From NCBI GenBank assembly GCA_031376425.1, contig JANMDR010000184.1, positions 1 through 21,852 of the forward strand: DNA of 21,852 nt, written 5' to 3'. This DNA comes from JANMDR01 sp031376425 (GTDB lineage: Bacteria; Pseudomonadota; Gammaproteobacteria; Burkholderiales; Usitatibacteraceae). The position numbers and the translations under genes are program-made. The notes beneath the pieces are model-generated. The model was not told the origin of the DNA. It did not search any database and was given only the letters and a program-made list of their open reading frames with translations. Below, piece by piece: positions 14,745 through 21,470 of this stretch. Each line of letters opens with the position of its first letter. Position 1 is the first letter of the stretch.

Positions 14745-14776
14745 ATAGTTGCTTACAAGCTGTTGCTGCTTTCCGT

Positions 14777-15559
14777 CTAATCAAGTCTACGCATCGACGA
14801 ATATTCATCGTTGTAATCACCGACGCTATCATAGCGCCCAGCGGTATAGGTGCGGCAGGTACCGCGGTATCTTTGTTTGGTGCAAAGCTCCCATTTACCG
14901 CGATTAACCACTATTGATGACACCATATCGTTAAAATTATATTCGCCTAAATCCTCTAAATTTGCCTTGACATTGAGCCTGCGACCTTTAAAGTCGCTGT
15001 GTTCGTATAACTCCACATCAGCCTGCTTAACAACGGGCTTAACGTCACTATTGCCGTTGCCGTCCCGGTAAGATGAATCATCGCGGTGGCGATTCACTTT
15101 TTCATAGGCGGCTTTAAAACCGCGCATGCTAAATTTTGAAGTAGAAAAACTATCTGCGCCAGTGCCACGGGCAATGCCAATGGATGTGTCGTCCGCATTT
15201 AAGAGTTGTTTACGCAAGCCGTCAGTACCATCGAGTACATTGGCTAGCTGTTGTCCGTCCGTCCAGTTTAATTTACGGCAGGTAGTGCGACGATAAGAGT
15301 TTTCTTTGCCGCCATTCATTAGCAATGCATAGCTAGCGCCCTCAGTACATTTTAGGCCATCGGGCATAAAGAAAAACTGACATTCGTTACTAGACCGCAC
15401 ACAAGAATATCCGAGCACGGAATCTGAGCTATTTTCAGTGGTGGCGGTAACGAGGTCACGGGTACGCGTTACCTCCCAGTCGCCAAATTTTTGGGCTTGG
15501 GTTGTAGTTGCCGCTAGGGTTAAAACTAGGCCTGCGAAAAGCTGTTTAGTAAGGTGCAT
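14777..15559 (-). CDS. Secreted protein with a C-terminal beta/gamma-crystallin domain
   Basis: This 260-residue protein has a Sec signal peptide (about 1-22, cleavage after TTTQA). The N-terminal region starts QKFGDWEVTR and has Cys at 53, 60, 71 and 94; it recalls the invasion-associated locus B type of periplasmic domain, though this match is weak. Residues about 182-260 form a beta/gamma-crystallin domain with two Greek-key motifs: ELYEHSDFKGRRLNV and ELCTKQRYRGTCRTY. Each is followed by a calcium-type (N/D)(N/D)xx(S/T)S site, NDMVSS (210-215) and NDEYSS (250-255). Such domains usually bind calcium and are found in extracytoplasmic proteins. The start has a good AAAGG ribosome site. The role is unknown. 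Confidence 0.82.
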   Translation of the reverse strand: MHLTKQLFAGLVLTLAATTTQAQKFGDWEVTRTRDLVTATTENSSDSVLGYSCVRSSNECQFFFMPDGLKCTEGASYALLMNGGKENSYRRTTCRKLNWTDGQQLANVLDGTDGLRKQLLNADDTSIGIARGTGADSFSTSKFSMRGFKAAYEKVNRHRDDSSYRDGNGNSDVKPVVKQADVELYEHSDFKGRRLNVKANLEDLGEYNFNDMVSSIVVNRGKWELCTKQRYRGTCRTYTAGRYDSVGDYNDEYSSMRRLD

Positions 15560-15914
15560 AATTTGCCTTTATTCGAATTTTTGGGGCGCGATGAGCGCGG
15601 TGGGTGTGAGTGCGAGTTTGGCAGCATCATTATTATGCAACATCTATGTGCGCTGTGTGGAAGGGTTCGCCGAAACGGATGACATTCTCGTTGCGAAAAA
15701 GTTGCACTTTGATTTTGAATCTACTGAAGGAACTAGCATTCAAGCGCTGAAGATGCCTGATTTTAGGCGCTTAGAACGATATAATGCGACATATTTCTTG
15801 CCAATAGCAACCTTGCTTTGGGGTAATTATTACGTGATAATCGGTGAAATGTTCAAGCGAGCATTTGCTAATGCCGCGCAATTTGGCGTGGTGTTTAACT
15901 CACAGGGAGTCGTT
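15560..15914. other. Intergenic region between divergent crystallin-domain and lipoprotein genes
   Basis: These 355 bases hold no convincing gene. A plus-strand frame stays open across it and merges with the downstream lipoprotein, but it starts inside the opposite gene and its translation shows no protein features. The only supported element is the promoter at 15813-15841. Confidence 0.5.
15813..15841 (+). promoter_or_regulatory. Sigma-70 promoter of the small lipoprotein
   Basis: TTGCTT (15813-15818), a 17-base spacer and GATAAT (15836-15841, 5 of 6) predict a start near 15848, about 67 bases upstream of the lipoprotein ATG. Confidence 0.5.
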
Positions 15915-16367
15915 ATGTTGCGTATTTTATTTGCCGTCGCGTTTTTTTGCTGTATGTCCTTGCTTTCTGGTTGTGCATCCATTGTAAATGGTCAAAATCA
16001 ACCAGTGTCTGTGGATACGCCTAATTGCGCACCCGCAAAGTGTGAGCTCACAAATGATAAAGGTAGTTGGTTTGTAACCACACCTGGCTCAGTTACGGTG
16101 CGTCGTGCCTTTGGTGATATGACGGTAGTCTGTACCAAAGCAGGCTTGCCTGCCGCAACGCTAAAAGTGCAGAGCTCTACCAAAGCGATGGCATTTGGCA
16201 ATATCATTTTTGGAGGCGTAATTGGTGCTGGTGTTGATGTGAGTACAGGCGCTGCCTATGATTATCCAGCCCTTATATCGGTGGATATGGCATGCAATAG
16301 CCCGGCAGCTTCGGGTACAGTTACCCCGGCGGCAGATGCAGCTATTGCAGCACAACCCGCAAAATAG
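15915..16367 (+). CDS. Small outer-membrane-type lipoprotein of unknown function
   Basis: The ATG at 15915 has a strong ribosome site (AGGGAG) and starts a typical lipoprotein signal, MLRILFAVAFFCCMSLLSGC, with lipobox LLSGC. The mature part (about 130 residues) has CASIVNGQNQPVSVDTPNC, resembling the family of small lipoproteins with a PEGA-like beta domain that begin CASIV-G-x-Q. A glycine-rich stretch AFGNIIFGGVIGAGVDVSTG and YPALISVDM follow, then an Ala/Pro-rich tail. The function is unknown. It is a single-gene unit with its own promoter and terminator. An in-frame extension upstream to 15438 is rejected because it would bury the signal peptide. Confidence 0.82.
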   Translation: MLRILFAVAFFCCMSLLSGCASIVNGQNQPVSVDTPNCAPAKCELTNDKGSWFVTTPGSVTVRRAFGDMTVVCTKAGLPAATLKVQSSTKAMAFGNIIFGGVIGAGVDVSTGAAYDYPALISVDMACNSPAASGTVTPAADAAIAAQPAK

Positions 16368-16386
16368 TATTTGCCAGTTTCTAATT

Positions 16387-16433
16387 AACCCCTTGGACGT
16401 GCCCGTATTATGGGTATTTCCAAGGGTTTTTTT
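16387..16433 (+). terminator. Rho-independent terminator of the small lipoprotein
   Basis: Arms AACCCCTTGGA (16387-16397) and TCCAAGGGTT (16419-16428) pair with one bulge and are followed by a run of T to 16433, 20 bases after the stop codon. Confidence 0.85.
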
Positions 16434-16462
16434 GCGTCTAAATTTTCTAAATGCGCTGAATC

Positions 16463-16489
16463 GGTCACAAAACTAGACCGTAAGAAGTC
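16463..16489 (+). promoter_or_regulatory. Candidate ECF-type promoter of the sigma-factor operon
   Basis: GGTCACA (16463-16469), 16 bases, then AGTC (16486-16489). This differs at one base in each half from the ECF41 promoter TGTCACA-N16-CGTC as I recall it. The predicted start near 16496 leaves a 31-base leader with a GGAG ribosome site before the ATG at 16527. An inverted repeat TAGAC/GTCTA (16474-16478, 16487-16491) overlaps it. Self-activation by the downstream sigma factor is an inference. Confidence 0.45.
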
Positions 16490-16526
16490 TAAAGGAAGTA
16501 TGTCAATTTAACCTTTGGAGCTTTTT

Positions 16527-16943
16527 ATGCAAACACATTTATCGGAAACGGGTAAAACTTTTTGGCGCTCAGTGGGTGCTTGGCTAGTGGTGCCTATGGT
16601 GGGATTGATGTTAATAAATTTTGGTCGAACCTTGGCGGACCCCGTTGGCTTTGCCGTTTATTTGGGCTTACCCTTACTAAATGTGGCTGATTTCCGTTGG
16701 GTTCAGGTGTATGGTTTGCGGGCTTTGTTTATCGGTTTGTTCGCCGCTTATTTGCTGTGGCGCAGACAGACGATGGCGCTAAAGTGGTTCGCATGGCTGG
16801 CGATGATTATGGCGGTGGGCGATGCCTGGTTGGTGTGGCAAGCTGGCGGTGCGCAGGCCATTATTGTCAGGCATTGCCTTACTGCATTGTATTTGTTGGT
16901 GGCGGGCACGGTGTTGCACCGCAGTTTTAGAAAGGGAATTTGA
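16527..16943 (+). CDS. Small four-helix membrane protein (DUF4267-like)
   Basis: The ATG at 16527 has a GGAG site 8 bases upstream and gives 138 residues with about four membrane helices: AWLVVPMVGLMLINFG, a middle ALFIGLFAAYLLWRR, WFAWLAMIMAVGDAWLVWQ and LTALYLLVAGTVL. The GDAWLV motif within the third helix and the overall layout resemble DUF4267 membrane proteins, which have no assigned function. It is the first gene of an operon, its stop lying 2 bases before the sigma-factor ATG. It could sense the signal for the sigma factor or be one of its targets. An in-frame upstream TTG at 16515 is less likely. Confidence 0.72.
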   Translation: MQTHLSETGKTFWRSVGAWLVVPMVGLMLINFGRTLADPVGFAVYLGLPLLNVADFRWVQVYGLRALFIGLFAAYLLWRRQTMALKWFAWLAMIMAVGDAWLVWQAGGAQAIIVRHCLTALYLLVAGTVLHRSFRKGI

Positions 16944-16945
16944 CC

Positions 16946-17797
16946 ATGAAGTTAAATGGCATAGATGCGGATTTGCTGCAACGTGCGTTGCACGGGGAGC
17001 TGCTGGCGCTGGATGCCGTACTGGTACAAATTCAACCTCTCATATTTAATTTAGCCATGCGCATGCTAGCTAACCGTGATGATGCGCAGGATGCCACCCA
17101 AGAAATTTTGCTGCGCGTCACCACCCATTTAAGCAGCTTTCGCCATGCGTCAAAGTTTGAAACATGGGTCTATAGCATCGCCACTAATCAGTTATTGACT
17201 GCTCGTACCAAGCGTGCTGAAGCACCGACCGTTTCCCTTGAACAATTTGCCGAAAAGCTCGGGCAGGGCATGCAGTTTGCGCAGAGCCATGCGCTTGATA
17301 TTGATAATGAGGCTATTGCGCCAGAAGATAAACTGGCCGCGCAGCAGATAGCGCTTAGCTGTACGCAGGGTATGCTGCTGTGCTTGGATCGTGAGCATCG
17401 TATTGCCTATATTTTAGATATTGTGTTTGGGCTCCCATCGCGAGAAGCCGCACTGGTATTGAATCTTAGCGATGCTGCCTATAGAAAGCGCCTATCCAGA
17501 GCGCGTGAGCGCTTGCAGGATTTTATGCAAACGCATTGTGCGTTGGTGGGGGATGAAGCACCTTGCCAATGTGCAACGCAAGCACGGGTGCAAGCACATA
17601 TTCGGCAAGCACAACCAGTAAAAACCAAGCCGCAGTCGGCACAACTGCTACAGTTTGCGAAAGCAGAAATGCTGGCGTTAACGCGAATGAGCGATGCCGC
17701 CGCTGTGTTTCGGGCGCACCCGCAATATCAGGCAACAGATACTATGTTGGCAACAATTAGAGCAGTGCTTAAAGATCATGAACAGCGTTGGCAATGA
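16946..17797 (+). CDS. ECF-type sigma-70 factor with a C-terminal extension
   Basis: This protein has 283 residues from the ATG at 16946 (AGGGA site). Region sigma-2 is at about 27-90 (DDAQDATQEILLRVTTHLSS, then FETWVYSIATNQLL) and sigma-4 at about 133-190, with a helix-turn-helix SREAALVLNLSDAAYRKRLSRARERL. Beyond sigma-4 is a roughly 90-residue extension starting THCALVGDEAPCQC (Cys198, Cys207, Cys209), a conserved-looking Cys motif that I associate with a group of ECF factors lacking a separate anti-sigma gene. The linker between sigma-2 and sigma-4 is unusually long. No anti-sigma gene is adjacent, so control may lie in the C-terminal extension. It overlaps the hydrolase start by ATGA. 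Confidence 0.85.
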   Translation: MKLNGIDADLLQRALHGELLALDAVLVQIQPLIFNLAMRMLANRDDAQDATQEILLRVTTHLSSFRHASKFETWVYSIATNQLLTARTKRAEAPTVSLEQFAEKLGQGMQFAQSHALDIDNEAIAPEDKLAAQQIALSCTQGMLLCLDREHRIAYILDIVFGLPSREAALVLNLSDAAYRKRLSRARERLQDFMQTHCALVGDEAPCQCATQARVQAHIRQAQPVKTKPQSAQLLQFAKAEMLALTRMSDAAAVFRAHPQYQATDTMLATIRAVLKDHEQRWQ

Positions 17798-18684
17798 TGA
17801 TTGAAGATGATATTAAAATAGCAGTGAGTAGCGAAATTATTTATACGGCAGATAAGTTTGCCTTGTCCGCTACATTGTATATTCCAGCGCAAGGTGAGGT
17901 TAAGAAAGCGATTGTGCTGGCAAGCGCATTAGCGGTGCCGATGCGTTTTTATACAGATTGTGCCACTTGGTTAGCGCGGCAGGGCTATGCGGTGCTGACG
18001 TTTGATTTACGCGGCATGGCAGCATCGCGCCCAGTGCAATATGCAAAGAGCTTGCGTGGTTTTGAGGGTGACTTCATCACGTGGGCGGAACAGGATTTTT
18101 CAGCAGCAGTGTTGTGGTTGCGCGCACGGTATCCAAGGTGCCCGCTCACTGTAGTAGGGCACAGCCTCGGTGCACAGCATGTGGGGCTGTGTAGTGCGCC
18201 CGCATTGGCTTGTATTGATAATATTGTAGCGGTAGGAAGCGGTGCCGGTTATTGGCGCGACTGGGCAAAACCTACTCCGCAGCTTGCGCCCTTGCTGTTC
18301 TATTCCCCCGGACCATTGCTATGCCATTTGTTCGGCTACTTCCCCGGTGCACGCTTTGGCTTGGTGGGTGATATTCCTAAAGCCGGTATGTTGCGCTGGA
18401 TTAAGTGGTGTCGCCATCCACAGTTTTCATGGGGCGCTGAACCTGCAACTATTGGTGCTAGTTATGCCAGAGTAACCATGCCCATCACCGCATTTAGTAT
18501 TACTGACGATGAAGCCATGACGCGGCACTGCACTGAAAAATTATTGGCCGCGTATAAAAATGCACCGCACCGGTTATTGATTGTAGACCCCAGCACCTAC
18601 GGCATAAAGCGCGTTGGCCATATTGGTTTTTTTCGTGTTGCACAGCAGAACACGCTCTGGCCGCTGTTGCTGAATGTGCTATAG
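17794..18684 (+). CDS. Alpha/beta-hydrolase (serine hydrolase)
   Basis: This 296-residue protein starts at an ATG overlapping the sigma-factor stop (ATGA), so translation should be coupled. It has the alpha/beta-hydrolase features: a beta strand and oxyanion region around VLASALAVPM, FDLRGMAASRP, the nucleophile elbow VGHSLGA with Ser124, an acid in SITDDEA (Asp238 or 239), and His276 in KRVGHIGFF. A central insertion (about 155-215), rich in aromatic residues and Pro, is likely a lid. No signal peptide is seen, so it is cytoplasmic. It resembles uncharacterised hydrolases annotated as serine aminopeptidase S33 type. Its product may be what the sigma operon exists to supply. Confidence 0.85.
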   Translation: MMIEDDIKIAVSSEIIYTADKFALSATLYIPAQGEVKKAIVLASALAVPMRFYTDCATWLARQGYAVLTFDLRGMAASRPVQYAKSLRGFEGDFITWAEQDFSAAVLWLRARYPRCPLTVVGHSLGAQHVGLCSAPALACIDNIVAVGSGAGYWRDWAKPTPQLAPLLFYSPGPLLCHLFGYFPGARFGLVGDIPKAGMLRWIKWCRHPQFSWGAEPATIGASYARVTMPITAFSITDDEAMTRHCTEKLLAAYKNAPHRLLIVDPSTYGIKRVGHIGFFRVAQQNTLWPLLLNVL

Positions 18685-18705
18685 TTTTTAAGTATTTTAA
18701 TACGT

Positions 18706-18734
18706 TGAAGATGCCCTAAAATAGGGAATCTTCA
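18706..18734. terminator. Terminator-like hairpin after the hydrolase gene
   Basis: Outer arms TGAAGAT (18706-18712) and ATCTTCA (18728-18734) enclose inner arms CCCTA and TAGGG around a short loop. The tail GTCTATTTTG is only moderately T-rich. Confidence 0.65.
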
Positions 18735-18798
18735 GTCTATTTTGTGACCCTTAAAATTTTGTGCTATTGTTCAGAAGCCCAATCTTAAAAGGTCTTTC

Positions 18799-19521
18799 AT
18801 GCAAGCAAAACTATTGACGTATGCCTCGTCGCTATGTGTGCTCCTTGTTTCCTCAGCGGCAGTAGCGCAACTGCCCTTAGGGGCACCCACCGCCCAGCCG
18901 CTCAATTTATTTGATCAGCTTACCAACGGTGGCTTGGGCGTGGTGGTGACGTTATTGCTGTCGATCTATGCGCTGGCGGTAACCATTGAGCGGTTTAAAA
19001 ATTTTCGCACGCAGGCTATCGTGCCCGCAGATTTAGTCACTCGGGCGGTGCCATTATGGCAAGCGGGCGATATGGCAGGTGTGCAAAAGTTGACACAAGC
19101 TAGCGATAGCACCTTAGGTCGCGTTATTACTTTTATGGCGATGCACCAACATTTTGATCGTGCGGCACTGTCTAGCGGTGCTGCTGATATTGCGTCCATT
19201 GAGTTGCGGCGGCATCAGCAAAAAGCCTATCCGCTTGCGGTGGTGGCAACAGTGGCACCCATCGTTGGCCTGCTTGGCACGGTGGTGGGCATGATTGAAG
19301 CGTTTCACGTTATCGCGTTTTCAGGGGCAATTGGTGACCCTGCGCTGCTCGCAGGCGGCATTTCAAAAGCGCTGATTAACACTGCTGCGGGATTGACCGT
19401 GGCGTTACCAGCGCTGGGGCTGCACCATTATTTTAAAAGCCGCGTTGTGCTTAATAGCTTGGCGCTAGAGGCTGAAATTAATAAATTTCTCAACACGATG
19501 CCTAGCTCGGAGAAAGTCTAA
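18799..19521 (+). CDS. ExbB/TolQ/MotA-family proton channel subunit
   Basis: This 240-residue protein has an N-terminal signal-like segment (MQAKLLTYASSLCVLLVSSA to about 23), a first membrane helix at about 46-62 (VVVTLLLSIYALAVTIE), a cytoplasmic region, then two C-terminal helices: AVVATVAPIVGLLGTVVGMI (147-166), carrying the ExbB-type APxxGLLGTVxGM motif, and ISKALINTAAGLTVALPALG (188-207). ExbB-type pentamers form the stator ring of a motor that uses the proton gradient. A good AGG site precedes the ATG. The gene starts a three-gene operon with exbD-like and TonB-like genes. A cleaved or uncleaved N-terminal extension is seen in some ExbB variants. Confidence 0.9.
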   Translation: MQAKLLTYASSLCVLLVSSAAVAQLPLGAPTAQPLNLFDQLTNGGLGVVVTLLLSIYALAVTIERFKNFRTQAIVPADLVTRAVPLWQAGDMAGVQKLTQASDSTLGRVITFMAMHQHFDRAALSSGAADIASIELRRHQQKAYPLAVVATVAPIVGLLGTVVGMIEAFHVIAFSGAIGDPALLAGGISKALINTAAGLTVALPALGLHHYFKSRVVLNSLALEAEINKFLNTMPSSEKV

Positions 19522-19522
19522 T

Positions 19523-19945
19523 ATGCAAATTCATCTAGGTGACGAGGAACAACCCGAAATTGGTTTGATTGCCTTAATCGACTGCATATTTTTCTTACTC
19601 ATGTTTTTTATGGTGGCTACATCGTTTAAAAAAAACGAAACCATGAAAGCCGAAAAGCAATTGCCCATTGTGCTGCCCGCCGCCACATCGTCACTAGAAC
19701 CAGGTAGTGCTGGCGCGACGCCGTTGGTAATCGGCGTCGATAAATCAGGGCAGTTTTATTTGGACAATGTGGTAGCCACAGCGCAGCAACTGCACGATCG
19801 TTTGCAACTGGAGGCCAGCACCAACAAAGCACGGCGCATTCGGGTGGATGGCGATAAATTAGCGCGTTATCAAGACATTATTCGCGTGCTGGATTTATGC
19901 CAATTTGAAGGCTTAAGCAATGTGTCAATGCGGACGCGTGATTAA
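19523..19945 (+). CDS. ExbD/TolR-family protein
   Basis: This 140-residue protein has a short cytoplasmic N-terminus, one membrane helix at about 14-33 (GLIALIDCIFFLLMFFMVAT) containing the conserved proton-relay Asp20 (LID), and a periplasmic ExbD domain ending in a beta-alpha unit (RIRVDGDKLARYQDIIRVLD). Length and layout are typical. It starts 1 base after the ExbB-like stop and its TAA overlaps the next ATG (TAATG), so the three genes are tightly coupled. It works with the ExbB-like ring to drive the partner encoded next. Confidence 0.9.
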   Translation: MQIHLGDEEQPEIGLIALIDCIFFLLMFFMVATSFKKNETMKAEKQLPIVLPAATSSLEPGSAGATPLVIGVDKSGQFYLDNVVATAQQLHDRLQLEASTNKARRIRVDGDKLARYQDIIRVLDLCQFEGLSNVSMRTRD

Positions 19946-21450
19946 TGGCAAATGTGGCTTATGGAAAGGTGAAGCGATACAGCTTTAACCCTTTCGCCAA
20001 ACAATTTTGGCTGCAGTCGCTGGGCTTTCATGCCATCGCGTTATTGGCAGCGTTTTTGTTTGGCTCCTATGCAGTGAGCCAAGAAGCCACGCGCAGCAAC
20101 GCTGTAAGAGTGGCGCAAAGTATTGACCGCATCGAGCGCACGCAAAAACAAAAAGTAGAAAAGAAAGTGGCCGCTAGCGGCGAACGTCTGCAGCAAATGG
20201 AAGCGCGGATGCGCAAGCTCAGTGGTGAAAAAAATCCCGTACCGGAAACATTAGAATTAGAAAAGTCCGAACCAGAAGACCCAAAAAAGAAGATGGAACA
20301 AGCGCTAGAAAAAGCGCGACAATCACTTGAAAAAATCGAAAAATTAGAGCAAAAAGCCAAAGCCGCAGAGCTGGCCAAAATATTAAAAATTCCGGTTGAT
20401 GAAGCACTAAAAAGGTTGCCACCGCCGCCACCAAAACCAAAAGAATCGTTGCTACCTTTAACCGACAAGCAGGTTGCCGAGAAGGTGGCGGACTATGAAA
20501 AACGGGCCAAGAAAATACTCGATGGCCAAGAACAAAAGGAAATGAAAAAAACCGAAGGCACGCCAATCGCGTCAAACCAATCGGAAAAAACCGCAAAAAA
20601 AGATAGTAAAAAACCTCCAGCAGGTGACGAATCTAGTGCGGATAGAAGCGTGAAGATGGCTAAAAATAACCAATCTTCCAGCGCTGGCCGCGGCACTTCC
20701 CAAAGTGCCGGCGGTGTTGGGGCGGCAGGCAATGGGGTCGGCGATGTTGCCAAACCCGGAGGTGCTATAACTGGAAACCTTTCAAGTGGTGCAGGTGGCG
20801 ATGTCGGTAGTGACGAAGCGCGTGTGGTAAATCGCGGCATAGGTGAGCCTACGCGCGTCTACGAATCCACGGTTACAACGCAAAAATTGCCGAAGGAATC
20901 GGTGCGTGCGTTCGATGGCCGCATTATCGGTGCGGGTGCGGAGTTTACCAACCGCATCTATTTAAATGCGTGGTATGTGATCGGTCCCTTCGCGGTAAGC
21001 AAAACTGCGACCGCAGAAGCATTGCCACCAGAGTCTGGCGTTGATCTTGACGCTGCCTATTTTGGAAAAGGCCGACAACTTTTGCAGTGGCAATATCATG
21101 AAACCAAAAGCTATCCCTACGTGCCACCCAACGCCGAAGGCGATGCCGTGTACTACGGCTACACCGAAATCATGCTCGATAAAGACCGCGTATTGATCGC
21201 CGATATTGGCAGCGACGACGATGCAAAAATTTGGGTCAACGACACATTGGTATGGAGCGGCAACAATGACCGAAAACCGTGGTACCAAAATGGCGGATAC
21301 CGCCCTCTTCAATACGACCGCGAAACCTACAATCTAACCGAAGGTAGTATCAAATTGAATTTAAAGAAAGGCCGAAACAAAATATTGTTCCGGTTGTTTA
21401 ATGGATATGCCGATACGTTTTTTTCGATGGTGTTAAGTCCGGTGAAGTAG
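19945..21450 (+). CDS. Motor-coupled envelope protein: TonB-like anchor with a C-terminal beta-sandwich-like domain
   Basis: This 501-residue protein has a short cytoplasmic part, one membrane helix (about 22-44, LQSLGFHAIALLAAFLFGSY), a charged coiled coil (about 60-150, EKARQSLEKIEKLEQKAKAA), a proline run (PPPPPKPK, 159-166), a Lys/Ser/Gly-rich low-complexity linker (about 195-300) and a globular domain (about 335-501). The helix, proline and linker layout is TonB/TolA-like, but the usual TonB C-terminal fold is not seen. The last domain shows WYVIGPF, YFGKGRQLLQWQY, IADIGSDDDAKIWVNDTLVW and LKKGRNKILFRLFNG, a pattern I know from jelly-roll, galactose-binding-like domains next to carbohydrate-active proteins. 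It may bind a glycan or surface partner under force from the ExbB/ExbD motor. Confidence 0.75.
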   Translation: MANVAYGKVKRYSFNPFAKQFWLQSLGFHAIALLAAFLFGSYAVSQEATRSNAVRVAQSIDRIERTQKQKVEKKVAASGERLQQMEARMRKLSGEKNPVPETLELEKSEPEDPKKKMEQALEKARQSLEKIEKLEQKAKAAELAKILKIPVDEALKRLPPPPPKPKESLLPLTDKQVAEKVADYEKRAKKILDGQEQKEMKKTEGTPIASNQSEKTAKKDSKKPPAGDESSADRSVKMAKNNQSSSAGRGTSQSAGGVGAAGNGVGDVAKPGGAITGNLSSGAGGDVGSDEARVVNRGIGEPTRVYESTVTTQKLPKESVRAFDGRIIGAGAEFTNRIYLNAWYVIGPFAVSKTATAEALPPESGVDLDAAYFGKGRQLLQWQYHETKSYPYVPPNAEGDAVYYGYTEIMLDKDRVLIADIGSDDDAKIWVNDTLVWSGNNDRKPWYQNGGYRPLQYDRETYNLTEGSIKLNLKKGRNKILFRLFNGYADTFFSMVLSPVK

Positions 21451-21470
21451 GGGCCTCGCTTACCATTGGC

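Noticed and set aside
15438..15914. In-frame upstream extension of the small lipoprotein
   Set aside because: It overlaps the opposite gene, has no protein-like features and would bury the signal peptide. The ATG at 15915 has a strong ribosome site.
20067..20840. Overlapping minus-strand frames of 115 to 133 codons
   Set aside because: They are shadows of the low-complexity, Lys/Glu/Gly-rich coding region on the plus strand, with no start signals.
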